Source: Bedellia somnulentella (Eukaryota > Arthropoda > Insecta > Lepidoptera > Bedelliidae). From it: 64,000 nucleotides of DNA. The translations under genes were made by a program, and so were the position numbers. Shown piece by piece: positions 52,879-64,000 of this stretch. How positions within the stretch are numbered: position 1 is the stretch's first letter; the number at the start of each line of letters is the position of its first letter. The notes beneath the pieces are model-generated. The model saw only the letters and a program-made list of their open reading frames with translations. It was not told the DNA's origin and did not search any database. Location: positions 19,329,423 to 19,393,422 of the forward strand of contig OY755176.1 of assembly GCA_963576735.1 (NCBI GenBank), read 5' to 3'.

Positions 52879-53315
52879 CCGGGCGGGATAGAGATAACGA
52901 TCAGTATAATAAGGCCGCCGGACAGGAAGTGCCGCGTGAATAATTGTTCACAATTGTCGCCGCCGGGAACACGGGAAAATTAGCTGCTTATTTATATTGT
53001 TACTTTGTTTCACGTTATTGGGTACCAGCTAGAAAAAATGATATTAACGATTATTGTCCTTTAAACATTATTTTAATACTGGTCTTTTGGTTTTACCTTC
53101 CCTTATATAGACAGAAGTAAAGTCAGTAAGATTGTAATCATTTCGGATGAGACTTAATCAATGTTTTCTATAAGAATACATATTTTGGTTAATGCTGAGA
53201 AACTTTCACCAAAGATTTATACTATCAGCCTTAAATAGTTGTGTGCTAAATAAATAAATATTTCATTTTTTTAATGTATTTTAGGTACTTGCTCCATCGG
53301 TTAACGCTTATTCAA
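52879..53315. other. Intergenic with GC-rich island
   Basis: 52900-52985 (GGCCGCCGGACAGGAAGTGC, TTGTCGCCGCCGGGAAC) is unique and GC-rich, with an ETS-like GGAAGT core. Candidate regulatory element. Confidence 0.3.
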
Positions 53316-53386
53316 ACTGAAACGATCACGTCGAATATCCCCGAAGGGGTCGGTAGAGGTACCAATGCTTCTGAAAATCACGTTAT
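53316..53386 (-). repeat. SINE-B 3' fragment
   Basis: GAATATCCCCGAAGGGGTCG hairpin and AGGTACCAATGCTTCTGAA, minus strand. Strongly truncated. Confidence 0.75.
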
Positions 53387-53635
53387 ACTCATACATTATA
53401 CATTTGCTTATTAATGTTGGCCACTACTTAACCTGAAAACTTAAATACCTCAGCAACTTTTTGAAATGTGCAATGAAAGTTAAACGATGAACATAGGTGA
53501 TCGGAATCCTATTGAAATTGATAGATTGGCGCCATTATAAGTGGACGACCAATAAATGGTTCCGTGAGTTAACACTTCACCATATCGATTCGTTAATTTT
53601 AAATTACCTTCCCTAATAAAATATATATGACAAAA

Positions 53636-54402
53636 TCTATACTAATATATGTTTGAACGCTAGGATCTCAAGAACTACCGAATCAAATTGAAAAAATCTT
53701 TTTGTGTTGGATAGTCCATTTATTGAGGAAGGCTTTAGGCTATATATCATTACGCTGCGACCAATAGGATCAAAGCATAAGTGAAAATGTTGCAAAAACG
53801 GGGAAAATTATTCATATTTAAAGGCTTCCGTTGTGTGCGCTGCGTAAACGGTTTGATTTACACAAAAAGTATTTATAAAAGAATTATTCCTGTTTAAATT
53901 ATCTAAAAAAATGACTGAGACAGTATATGTTCATCTTTTAAGATTGACTCCATCATTGATTGAATCAAATTCGGACGAAATTAATGCATTATTGCCAATT
54001 ATTTGCCATAATGTTTTATCAAGATAATATTAATCCTTATCTAAATAAATGTGTTGTTGATTAAGAGTATTTAATTGTGAACAAAATTGTCCTTGACATC
54101 AATTAATTTAAATTAACATCTTAAAAGATAATACAATTTTAAAATTACTCCGCAACAAAATTGACACGCGTGCATGAAGCGCAAGACAAGACGGACTGAC
54201 TGACTCAGTATCAATGCTCAACTTAAAATATATATACAAATTATAAACTTAAAATATATAAAGTAAAAAAATTGTGAGGACACTATGAAAAACACTTTTC
54301 CTCATCGCATGGCAAAGACCCTCAACGGGTCAGTTAAATAGTTCAGTTTGACGACGTGAAAGTCTACACTTTTGACAGTACGAAGTCTGTCGGGTCAGCT
54401 AG
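53636..54402 (+). mobile_element. Non-autonomous Helitron, 767 bp
   Basis: Starts TCTATACTAATATATG after an A and ends GGGTCAGCTAG before a T. A GACAG (54374-54378) / CTGTC (54387-54391) stem lies 11 nt before the CTAG end, as in Helitrons. It encodes no Rep-helicase. A short frame near 53911 (MTETVYVHLLRLTPSLIES) has no match I know. Confidence 0.75.
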
Positions 54403-54667
54403 TTAATTATATAAATGAAACCAATTAAAGTATAACATTAGAAATAAATCCGCAGTTAGATCATAACTCATAACACTAGGGCGCTCGATGCTAAACATGA
54501 TCAGATCTTAAAACACATAAATTTAAATTTAGAATTTCACCCTTCTATTGTCATATTGCTACATATATAAATGTAGCGCTGTAGCGCTGAATTCTGCTGT
54601 TCGGTGCCTGTGTGAGAGGATAATATTTTTTGTGAAATATTGACAAAAAAATGGTGTGCATGCTTAG
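54403..54667. other. Intergenic, nothing recognised
   Basis: AT-rich with a small TGTAGCGCTGTAGCGCTG duplication near 54571. Confidence 0.4.
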
Positions 54668-54788
54668 TATCACGGCTATAAATCACAACAAGGGGTATCC
54701 AGAACCTCAATATTAGAAACTCCTCATCCACTCTTGGCATTTGATAAGGAAAAAAATATAAAACAAAGGATTGCTTATGATGGGTCAT
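54668..54788 (-). mobile_element. SINE-A 3' half, diverged
   Basis: ATCACGGCTATAAATC to GCTTATGATGGGTCAT, minus strand. Confidence 0.7.
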
Positions 54789-55041
54789 CGTGAATATATA
54801 TATTATTATTTGAATTGATTGATGAATTTATTTTGAATTGATATAGGGATATTATAAGGTGCATTTAGGTTTATTATAGAGGTTGCAAAATCTGGGCCAG
54901 ATATGTGACTGTTACATATATCGTAGAGTAGCTACCTGTCCAACAGAACACGCCTTACTTAAAGGTTTTGGATTAAATTTCGGACACATGATTCCTTGTA
55001 GCTATTGTAACCAGTCTTTCTCACATACACATTTTTATTTA

Positions 55042-55293
55042 ATGCCGTGTAGTGTCGGTTTAGAATATCACTACCCCATTTCTACCCGTGGGTGATCGTA
55101 AGAGGCGACTAAGGGCATAGGGGCTTTTTAAGTGATATTTGGGCGATGTGGTTGGAGACCCGTCACCAAAAACATTTATTTATTATTACCATCTCTTCCC
55201 CAATCAACTTTCAAAAGTGGTTGAGGAATTTCTCATTCCAAAGCTCTGGCTAACCCATCAAGGGATTTATAGCCGTGAGTATATGTATGTATG
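55042..55293 (+). mobile_element. SINE-A, full length, with target duplication
   Basis: GCCGTGTAGTGTCGG to (GTAT)n. Flanked by ACACATTTTTATTTA (left) and ACACTTTTATTTA (right). Confidence 0.88.
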
Positions 55294-56154
55294 TACACTT
55301 TTATTTATTATACAAATATGTAGTCAGTCAAACTTACGTAAACAAATGTACTATTATTGTTTCTCATCCAAATTATTATTATTATTTAATAGTCATATTA
55401 AAATTTATTTTCGTTTTTTTAATCAATAGACTGGACTCTAGTTTAAATAAAAAGGCATTTATGAAAGAATTTTTAATATAAATAAAGCTAAATAGGATTG
55501 CCCGGATCTTAGAAAAGGGTTTTACAATAGCCAAAGCCAAGCCAAATCGGAAATATACATGTACATATAAGTAATTCAGTTATATACAACATAATATATA
55601 AAAAAACACCACAGAACCAGGGCAATTTTGTTTTGGACCGTATCCTGATCTTGCTTTTCCTAAGAAATGTAAACATATCAAGCAAAACCCAGAGTTGCTT
55701 CCTACGCTAGCATAATTTTATCGATGACTTATATATCTAAAAGGATGTTGAAATAAATAGCACTGCTAAAGTTCTAGCGCTAAATCGGTAAACGGGCAGC
55801 AGAATTTAATAGAATTTGGCATATCTCACTAATGGAGCAGCCGTAATGAAATCAGGTATTTTTGTTAGTAATGGCAATCCGATCCGAATGATTCATTAAA
55901 AGAAATCGCCATTTTTCAATATGGCGTCGTGTAGATGAGAATCTGCCGGTTTATGATCATTGGTTTTCGGAATTAATGTTCTTTCCATTTAAATGAGTTT
56001 TTAGAATGTTTGCCGTATGATTTTGTGTTTGTTTGAATTACTATTGTCTGATGTTTGGAGAAAAGTACGTTTTGATGGTAATCATTTGTAATCAAAGATA
56101 TGCAGACTGACTATCTAAAAAAAGTGACATCACGAACTTATAATTATATCTTAT
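55294..56154. other. Intergenic with one island
   Basis: 55800-55980 is unique and less AT-rich (GGAGCAGCCGTAATG, AATATGGCGTCGTG). No gene recognised. Confidence 0.3.
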
Positions 56155-56350
56155 ACTCAACTCAAACTCAAACATCCAGGCCGTATATCCCCGAAGGCGT
56201 TGGCAGGGGTAACAATATTTCTGAACATCACGTGACAACATTGTCTATGTCATGTACGGCGCATATCACGGTTTTGTAAGAATACACTGTCAGATGACTT
56301 ACTACAACTTAGTCATGCGGGATTCTTCAAGATGTCTTTCACGAGTTCAT
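56155..56350 (-). mobile_element. SINE-B, old 3' half
   Basis: (AACTC)n tail, CGTATATCCCCGAAGG hairpin, AATACACTGTCAGATGAC block. The head is missing. Confidence 0.75.
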
Positions 56351-57109
56351 AACATACAATTATATAGCCCGTCATTAATCCAAGTTGATGTAACATTTTG
56401 CTATTATAAACTTTCAATATCCTGAGACGAAATATGCATGCGGATATGAGATATTGATATGTATACCATAAATGTAGCAAGTTATATTTATGCGGTATAT
56501 GATTAAATTATTTAATGGTTGTCGAAAGCATGTAGTGCATATTATTGGCCATTTTATTTACTCAGCAACACTTGTGCAGCCCAATCCCAGAAACGTTCAA
56601 CAAAAACGCGCGCAAACATTCATTTGTAAGAAAAACATAAAACACGACATATTTTAACCCTGCAAACATTTGTGCCATTAAAATAAACGATGGGATATAA
56701 ATGTCGCGATTAAACAGCGTACAATGTTGCCCTCTCGTATTCACTTATCAATTTCACTGCGCAGCAAAGGGTTAATTTGGGGGAAAGATTACGACGCCAA
56801 GATGTATGAAAAGATTACACGCCTATGTTTCTTTACTGTTTCTTTTAAATAAGGAAGATTTGAACATTGCGGTTTTAATTTAAAAGAGAGTATTTAGCAA
56901 TTTGCATGATGGAGGATGGAAAATCAGCATATAACTTATTTATTGTCCTCATCCTTTTTACTATCGAAGTAGAGCTGAATTTGTAAAATGTAAGGTGTAG
57001 AATGCATTTACACCTTACTTATAAAATTTAAATAGCACGACTAAAATAGAAAAAAATAATGAAAGAAGAAAATTTATTCAAATGCCATGGCGTACATACA
57101 AAAACGACA
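56351..57109. other. Intergenic, nothing recognised
   Basis: AT-rich. 56545-56770 is unique and slightly GC-richer, with repeated GCAAACATT (forkhead-like) motifs. No gene. Confidence 0.3.
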
Positions 57110-57146
57110 ATGGGGTAGTGCTATTCAAGACCAGTATTTCCGAAAA
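57110..57146 (-). repeat. SINE-A 5' scrap
   Basis: ATGGGGTAGTGCTATTCAAGACC, minus strand. Nothing more is preserved. Confidence 0.5.
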
Positions 57147-57426
57147 ACAATATTCATTTAACTTCAATGCATAAATCGTTCCAAAAAACACAGATTTTCG
57201 CATAAAATTAATGATGAAATTGCAACGGTATTAAACCGAATTTTGAATGTACCCTCGAAAACAAAAGTTCATTCCATATTCAGAGCCCAGTGGTCTATGA
57301 CGCCGGCACTCGTCTGCCAAAAATGAATTATTACTACCGCTTTGGAGTTCCGTTTCAAATGCGTTCTAGTTTTTTTTAACACGCTTTAATTTAGGAGTAA
57401 TTTTATTTCTTGTTGTAAGGTTTAAG

Positions 57427-57870
57427 CCTGCCGTATTACGGCTAATGGTATCGGGGCTTTTTAAAGTGATTTTTGGGCAATGCTCATCACCGAAAACCTT
57501 TGTTATACAATTTTATCCCCAGACAATTTTTTGAAAGTGGCTGAGGAATTATATTTTACATCCTTATTTTATTCCAGCCTTTCTGACATTAATGATTTAA
57601 ATAACGTATCAACTTAATTTATTATAATTTAAGTTTTCTATAATAATTTATATTTACCTATTATGTTTTTTTTATTGAATTTCGTTATTTTATTTGAGAG
57701 TTTTAATTTGATGTTTTTGTTTTATAATTTTGTTGACAATTTATGTTATTATTGTTAAGATTTAAGTGACATTCAGATACAATAATATTATTAATAAACA
57801 AATAAATGAGATGAAATATTCCGAAGCTCTGGCTACCTCTACTAGTAATTTATAGTCATGTGTATATGTT
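57427..57870 (+). mobile_element. SINE-A, old, split by about 260 bp
   Basis: GGTATCGGGGCTTTTTAAAG to GTGGCTGAGGAATTAT (57550) resumes at TATTCCGAAGCTCTGGCTAC (57815). The AT-rich insert ends ...TTAATAAACAAATAAATGAG, like the 3' end of a retro-inserted sequence. Confidence 0.65.
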
Positions 57871-58573
57871 CTAATGCTGTATGTGGGTTGAGTAATGTTG
57901 TAGGTATGTAAATTGTCTTTCAACTCTAGTTTTTTTGTGAATTTATTGATGCACAATTCCATTATATTACTCGTAGTTATTCCATCATCATCATATTAGT
58001 TTCAGTGTTAAATCGTATTTATTGAAGCAATTAAATAATATCACTTATTATACACATCAACATGATGATATTACTACAAAAACAAAACTATAAAAACTTT
58101 TCCAAACACAATACATGGATCAAATTAAATATTTTTAAAAATATAAAAAAATACGGAACCCACAAACACAAGTATTAAACATTTCGACACTATCATATTT
58201 TCGAGTCGTAGCCAAATCTAGATGTACCCCAGTGCCAAGATTCTCTGTTTCATATGCGAAAATCCAAGCATATTGATAAAAAATACTCTTTTAGCTTAAA
58301 TAATGTTTTTTGGCCTGAACTTACTCGTATTTCTCTCTTAAAGAGATATGTATTTTCTTCGGAAACGTAAATGATAGTTAAAAGCTCTGTCATTGTATAA
58401 AGTTGACATAATTACTTGCTTTATGAAATAAACTAAGTATGGCAAATTTTTTTTGCTACGTGTATTGGCTACTCACCTCGCTATCAATAAATCATAGATT
58501 TATGACATAAAGAAATTGGTTTCCAACTTAAATTTTAAGAAATTCGATTGTAAATAATTACAAATTGTTTTTG
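57871..58573. other. Intergenic, nothing recognised
   Basis: AT-rich, unique. Confidence 0.4.
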
Positions 58574-58650
58574 CCGTTCAACAAAAGTGGTAGAGAAATG
58601 GGTGTTTCCTAAATTCTGGCTACCCTTTTCGCATTAATATCTATGAGATT
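58574..58650 (+). repeat. SINE-A 3' scrap, old
   Basis: CAACAAAAGTGGTAGAGAAATG and TTCTGGCTACCCTTTTCGC. Confidence 0.5.
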
Positions 58651-60093
58651 ATAAAAGTAATTTAACGGACACACAAAAAATAGAAAACAAACTAGATTCT
58701 ATTAGAAAGAAATAATTCAACTGATACCTTTAAAATATTCCATTTCAAACATCAAAAATATTGCCGCCTCAAAGAGTTAAATATAAAAATGAACAAAGAC
58801 AATTAAATCTGTAACAAAACTGAGTGGAGCGTATTATCTTAATCCACTTCCATACATAAACTGTCAGGAAGACGAAAAAAACAACTAAAAAACTCCATTC
58901 TTATCACTAATCTTCCCACTCCCTTCCTCCAAACAAAAGGGGAAGCATTGAATACTTAGCATAATGAGAGACATCTACAAAACGTTTAGAACGAAAAGGA
59001 TAGCTATATCACCGATACTGCTAGAGCGAGAGAGAAAGTTGATGTTTAAGGGAACAATATCGCAATCTTGTTTCTAGCCCATTTCCTTTAATTAGTGGTA
59101 AAGGACGAGTCCGATTTATTTTCTGCGGCCAACTGAGATAGCGCGAAATACGTCAGCTTACTGCTTGTAACTGGTTGGAACTGGATTTGAATTAATGAGC
59201 GCGTTGAAAAGAGTTTCCGTTCCTAATCTGAGTAGAGTAGAAAATAAGCGTCGTTTTTATGTGAATTTACAATTATAAAGGAACAAATATTCGAACAATA
59301 GTCGTTTAAATTAAATTTATTGCTGTTTTGAAATCCAAATATTAATACTTCCTCATAGGACATAGTCATGCAGATCGAACCATCTATGGTTACATAAAAT
59401 AAATAATTGTCAAAGATATTGGAAATTCAATATATTAAATACATACATTTAAATGGTTTTTCGGCAATGAAGGATAAAAGTTGTTTTTTACCATTTCGTA
59501 GTCTTCGTAGCTTCAAATGTGACTACGAATTTTCGTAGGCATATATATTCAATCACTTTGAATTGACAGTTTGTAATGAAAAAATAAATGTATGTGCTGA
59601 GAAACATGATATAATTAACGTATTTAAATTAACCTTTTATATATTTTGAGGGTTTTTTACATTGTGATAAATTGAGAAGTCAAAGATTAATAATTTCCTG
59701 CGCTTAAAATGTGGTGTTATAAATAATAATACTAACAAAATATAGTAACATGGACCGTGTTTTATATCCACGATGCCCATATATTGTATTTCAGCAGTAC
59801 ATGTAGCGAAGACAGTTATGTATTGAACGATTTTAATAATACATTTATAAACATATTTTAAATAAAATTAGTGTGTATGATTGTAATTGGTTTAAGATCC
59901 TTATCCAGATATAATACGGTCTGTTTGTTCCACCACAATCTTCGATATGGCTGGACCGATTTTGACGGTACTTTCACTGGCAGAGAGTTTTGCAAAAAGT
60001 ACCACAATATGTATAAAGTTAAACCCATGTGGATCCGGAACTATTACTGCGAGTATAAACAAATGTTGGCTTAATTCATAAAATATTAATTTA
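58651..60093. other. Long unique AT-rich stretch
   Basis: 59100-59220 is GC-richer (CTGCGGCCAACTGAGATAGC). The 67-codon frame at 59871 has no recognised domain. No gene supported. Confidence 0.35.
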
Positions 60094-60106
60094 TATATTT
60101 ACTTAA

Positions 60107-60347
60107 GCTGTGTAGTGTCGGCATAGAATAGCACTACCCCATTTCTTCCGGTGGGTGTACGTAAGGGGCGACTAACGGTATTGGGGCTTTTAAGGGATAT
60201 TTGGGCGATGCGGTTGGAGACCCATCACCAACAACCTTTATTTTACCATCTTTTCCCCACTCAGCTTTCCAAAATTGGCTGAGGAATTTCGAATTCCTTA
60301 GCTCTGGCTACCCCTTCTATGGATTTATAGCCGTGAGTATATGTATG
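60107..60347 (+). mobile_element. SINE-A, full length with 13-bp target duplication
   Basis: TATATTTACTTAA at 60094-60106 and 60348-60360. Near consensus. Confidence 0.92.
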
Positions 60348-60360
60348 TATATTTACTTAA

Positions 60361-60911
60361 AACGGTCTGGAAGAAATAACATTTTTTTTTTTTACTTTAT
60401 AAAAAGAAGGTTAAATGTACAGTATCTGCTAACCCAGCAAGCTAAGCGTGATACAACTTGCATTGCAAAACACACTTACCATAATTGTACCATAAATTCA
60501 TAGTTCATTGAGCAAAGAACAGTCATCGATATTTTAAATTCGATTAACGAAAATGGATTTTTTGTGGTGATTTATTTTAATTCAAACGATTCAACAAATG
60601 TTCTTTTAAATGGTTAATACACATGTTGTATTGAAAAAGATACTAGAATATTGTTTCGTTGATAAATATGAAGAACTAAATATCTGCTGCAATTATTATA
60701 AAAGTTAATTTAACTATTTCTATTCTCAATATACATAAAATAACCTATCTTTAGAGTATTATTTGGGTAGTCTTGCGGTTTTGATTTGCATGACTGAACA
60801 AAGCCTGGATGTAATTTTCAAGATATAGTGTTCTTATCATTAGTAACTTGTATTTTATTATGTTAAACACTCTTTCATATAGAATTTTGTGAATGTTGTG
60901 AATTGTTGATT
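60361..60911. other. Intergenic, nothing recognised
   Basis: AT-rich, a T12 run near 60382. Confidence 0.4.
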
Positions 60912-61155
60912 TGCCGTGTAGTGTCGGTTTAGACTAGCACTACCCCATTTCTTCCGGTGGGTGTACGTAAGAGGCGACTAACGGTATGGGGCTATTAAGG
61001 GATTTTTGGGCGATGCGGTTGGAGACCCATCACCAACAACCTTTATTTTTACTATCTTTTCCCCACTTAAATTTCCAAAAGTGGCTGAGGAATTTCTAAT
61101 TCTGTAGCTTTGGCTACCCCTTCCTGGGATTTATAGCCGTGAGTATATGTATGTC
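60912..61155 (+). mobile_element. SINE-A, full length
   Basis: GCCGTGTAGTGTCGG to GTATATGTATGT. CATATAGAAT follows and also lies 26 bp before the start (60876-60885), a possible target duplication with extra 5' bases. Confidence 0.85.
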
Positions 61156-61338
61156 ATATAGAATGGCGCATTTAATACTGGACTCAGATCATTTCATTGA
61201 ACATTAAGAACCTTGCTTTCAGGTATCCAATATATTCTCGTGGCAAGCTTTTGTCGAACTTAATAAATTCAATTCATGAAGTTTTGTCATAAATAATATT
61301 ATGACCAGCTGTTGATTAGTTTTTTATTGGTAGACATA

Positions 61339-61732
61339 ACATAACATAACATAAACGTTCACGCCGTTTTATCCCCGAAGGGGTTGGCAGAGGTACCAAT
61401 ACTCCTGAACTCACATGGCAAGCGCCATCTAGTTTCCAGAGAAGGTACCCACGTTTTGCTTAGACAGTGTACTCACGTGATAGGGGGCAGGCCTATCGCC
61501 GTTTTGTACGAATACACTGTCACATGACTAAGTACAACTCAGCCATGTGGGTTTCCTCACGATGTTTTCCCTCACCGTTAGCAACCATGATAAATTAACC
61601 ACACATATGACTTTAGAAAAGACAAATTGGTGTAGGCCCGTCCCAGGATTGGAACTCACGCCCTTCTGTTTTTCGGGCGGGTGTTCTTACCCACTGGACT
61701 ATCATGTCGCTATCATATCATATATATATATC
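61339..61732 (-). mobile_element. SINE-B, full length with 13-bp target duplication
   Basis: ATTGGTAGACATA at 61326-61338 and 61733-61745. Complete tRNA head, (ACATA)n tail, all blocks near consensus: the youngest-looking copy. Confidence 0.93.
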
Positions 61733-61745
61733 ATTGGTAGACATA

Positions 61746-62193
61746 TAAAGACATATTTTTCTTGTGAAACCTAGAAAAATGTTGTATAATGAATAAGGCC
61801 TGCTTAATAAAATGAATGTTATTATAACTGAATAATCAATACCAATATTTAAATAACGTTTAAGATAATAAGATTGATTAGAAAGCATGTCCTAGAGTAG
61901 GTAGATTATGTATCACACCTAAATCTCTTACTTGCAGAACTTAATTATGTATCAACTCAATACGTGGATTACTACACAGGGTGGAGCAACATTGTTTGTT
62001 AAAGACGATAATACTTTGATGTTAATTGAATCGTGTTGTAAGATAGTTACGTTTATGGTATTGAAATCTCAATTTTTATTTCAATCATGTAAATTGACGC
62101 GCAAATTAGCGGTAGTTACTGAATTCATAAACACACATTTTATTATGCGTTATTGTCTCTCTTTCATCCATTTTTTTTTATTAAATATTTCTT
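61746..62193. other. Intergenic, nothing recognised
   Basis: AT-rich. A 91-codon frame at 61932 has no motif. Confidence 0.4.
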
Positions 62194-62625
62194 GCATCAT
62201 TTTTTAACTCTATATTTTGATATTTATAATCTTAAGTTCTTATTCTAATTCATAATTGTCAAAAAAGCTCGCTTCAATAACTCCATTCAATAAAAACGAG
62301 TTCTCTGCAAAACTATCACGTGTTTTACTGAGAACATCCTCTATAGAGGAATTATACCAAGGTGCTTCGTAATCCAAACTAGAGGATGTCACCGTATCTT
62401 ACGCTGTGGGAACCACATGGAGTTTGCCACCTGGACGTACCAGATTATATCACCTACAGATTTCAGAGGATCACTTCTACGTTATGTAGTGTTCTATATT
62501 GCAAGGTAGACCCGACTGTCCTTATGTGAACTATTCTATGCTACATATAAGACCTAATTATTTATTGAGAAAAACCAACTACTAAGTTTAACTTAATAAC
62601 TCTGGATGCTCTAAAAACAGGTGAC
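62194..62625 (-). repeat. Unidentified dispersed repeat, copy 2
   Basis: Inverted counterpart of 21155-21597. Both ends stop at similar places, so it behaves like a discrete element of about 430 bp. Confidence 0.75.
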
Positions 62626-62758
62626 AAACCTTTGAGAGTTTGATTAATATGCTCCGAAACTAGTCAATCGATTACAAATTATATTTTTTCTTTATAAATC
62701 TGCAAACTTCAGAAGAAACATTGGTAATTCAAAGGTTTTTTTTTTAAATAGAAGATAT

Positions 62759-63072
62759 ATTTTTTTTTTTTTTTTTTTTTATTTTATTTTATTTGGGACA
62801 TCAACAGCATATAACTTAAAATAACATAATGGTTAACAAAGTACAAACATAAGGCCAGTGACAGATATCCACAGAAAATTCCGACAATACTTACAAAGAA
62901 GAAAAACTTAGCAGTTAAAACTAACTAAACTTAGACTTAAACTTAACTTAGTAACAGACATAACCCATAAATGTGAAATAAAATATGATCTACATTTAGA
63001 TTTGAAAAGTGGGTAAAAAATAACAAAACGGAGATAATAAAGTGCAATATGAAGAGTAATACTGTTATATGA

Positions 63073-63134
<62 letters not shown>

Positions 63135-63142
63135 ATGTTTTA
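62759..63142 (-). mobile_element. LINE 3' UTR and poly(A) tail
   Basis: On the minus strand the sequence after the reverse-transcriptase stop runs to (TAAAA)n and an A-run (62760-62800). A (TG)n microsatellite lies inside it. Confidence 0.75.
63074..63133. repeat. (GT)n microsatellite
   Basis: About 29 uninterrupted GT units in the LINE 3' UTR. Histidine/threonine-repeat frames read from it are artefacts. Confidence 0.95.
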
Positions 63143-64000
63143 TCACTTGTTTCCCTCATCATCCTCTATTAAAAAATTAATGATGTCATGACGGAATTTG
63201 GCTTTGGAGGTAGAAAACGGATCTAAGCCACTAAATTTTTTATTGAATACAGAGGCAAGACGGACTAAGGTAGAATTTTGGGCATAATTGGTGTGAACGA
63301 GAGGAATGGAGAATAATCTATTGGATGTATGGCGAGTACGTCGTTGAGGAACACAAAAAGAAAACTCTGATAGTAGCGTGGGAGAATCGAGGCGGCCCGA
63401 AAGGATATCGTGGAACACCATCATATCCAACAATACTCTGCGATCTTCAAGAGTTATGAAGTGATGCTGTCGACAAGATTCTTCGTACGAGTGACCCTGT
63501 ATATGAGATCTATAATTCAGGTGTTTCAAGAATTTGGACTGAATACGCTCAATACGCTGGATATAAGTAATGTAGTTCGGAGACCAGATACATGATGCAT
63601 ATTCTAAAATGCTCCTAACATACGCATAATAGATCTTTTTTATGCACCCTATGTCGCTGAAAGGCTTGCAGATCCGAATGACAAAGCCGAGATTACGAAA
63701 GGCTCGGCCAACGATGTTCTCAATATGCTTTTGGAATGTCAATTTGCTGTCGAGAATGACACCTAGATCACGGATAGATTCAACGCGAGTGATTGGATGA
63801 TTATTAATTGCGTATTGATATACAACAGGCTCGGGGCATCTGGAGAAGGATATTTGAACACATTTACTTGCGTTTACAGAGATTCTGTTCTGTTCATAGT
63901 ATATGCCAAGGCGATCGAGGTCGGCCTGCATCTTATCGCAGTCAATGCTACTGGTGACGTCCAGAAATATCTTTTTATCATCAGCATATAGCAAAAACTT
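63143..64000 (-). CDS. Non-LTR retrotransposon reverse transcriptase, C-terminal part (runs off the window)
   Basis: The frame enters from the right edge as KFLLYADDKKIFLDVTSSID and ends with TGA at 63143-63145 (about 285 codons visible). YADD is the catalytic centre of reverse transcriptase. It is followed by SKCVQISFSR, the RDLGVILDSKLTFQKHI thumb motif and YYAYVRSILEYASCIWSP, all in the order typical of Jockey/CR1-like LINEs that end without an RNase H domain. There are no stops or shifts in the visible part and a poly(A)-type tail follows, so this may be a recent insertion. Fingers, endonuclease and ORF1 would lie beyond 64000. The exact clade is uncertain. Confidence 0.88.
   Translation of the reverse strand, partial: KFLLYADDKKIFLDVTSSIDCDKMQADLDRLGIYYEQNRISVNASKCVQISFSRCPEPVVYQYAINNHPITRVESIRDLGVILDSKLTFQKHIENIVGRAFRNLGFVIRICKPFSDIGCIKKIYYAYVRSILEYASCIWSPNYITYIQRIERIQSKFLKHLNYRSHIQGHSYEESCRQHHFITLEDRRVLLDMMVFHDILSGRLDSPTLLSEFSFCVPQRRTRHTSNRLFSIPLVHTNYAQNSTLVRLASVFNKKFSGLDPFSTSKAKFRHDIINFLIEDDEGNK

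Noticed and set aside
62908..63162. Histidine/threonine-repeat proteins
   Set aside because: They are translations of the (GT)n microsatellite in a LINE 3' UTR.
63410..63991. Plus-strand open frames at the right edge
   Set aside because: They are antisense to the LINE reverse transcriptase.
1..64000. Endogenous virus, rRNA, or known microRNA genes
   Set aside because: No capsid, envelope, retroviral protease or integrase-like frames, no rRNA segments and no mature microRNA sequence that I recognise were seen. A profile search would be needed to exclude diverged ones.

Overview
The window is AT-rich animal nuclear DNA, most likely from a moth or butterfly (Lepidoptera). The evidence is the repeat content: Helitron ends and motifs of the kind common in lepidopteran genomes, RTE-like LINE tails, and a very dense SINE-like family ending in (ATGT)n. 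No bacterial-style operons, rRNA, CRISPR array or intact virus were seen. Local names used here: SINE-A (about 38 copies or pieces), SINE-B (tRNA-headed, about 16 pieces), LINE-C (7 copies of one LINE 3' end) and SINE-E (a tRNA-like unit inside a foldback, 2 copies).

Host genes are few. The one convincing host protein gene is a single-exon, 480-residue protein with two C-terminal C2H2 zinc fingers (35386-36828, minus). It has a well-placed TATA box and lies in a large gene-poor, repeat-rich region. GC-richer, non-repetitive islands around it (for example near 6.3, 15.5, 22.1, 24.9, 29.0, 48.6 and 52.9 kb) are candidate enhancers, which is inference. A possible pair of exons of an unidentified hydrophobic protein lies at 51760-52185 (minus).

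From 6.57 to 10.15 kb I reconstruct a PIF/Harbinger DNA transposon about 3.6 kb long. It has matching inverted termini, a possible 3-bp target duplication, a four-exon Myb/SANT-like gene on the plus strand and the N-terminal remnant of the Harbinger transposase on the minus strand. Later SINEs have inserted into it. This two-gene layout is the known signature of Harbinger elements.

The rest is mostly layered mobile DNA: two small non-autonomous Helitrons and an internally deleted Helitron protein remnant (39.2-41.2 kb); a hAT-like MITE with 37-bp perfect termini inside a SINE-A copy (17.9-18.3 kb); a LINE fragment with a 17-bp perfect palindrome inside a SINE-B copy (19.6-19.9 kb); several foldback MITEs; an unidentified 430-bp repeat present in opposite orientations at 21.2 and 62.2 kb; RTE-like remnants; and a LINE reverse transcriptase running off the right edge (62.76-64.0 kb).

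The most general observation is that LINE-C, SINE-A and SINE-B share the same 3'-terminal design: a CTCTGnCnACCCC...GGG hairpin, then a GCCGTGA/GGCGTGA box, then a short tandem-repeat tail. In LINE-C this hairpin overlaps the last codons and the stop. This suggests that both SINE families are mobilised by LINE-C-type reverse transcriptase. Coordinates of diverged repeat copies are good to about 10 bp.
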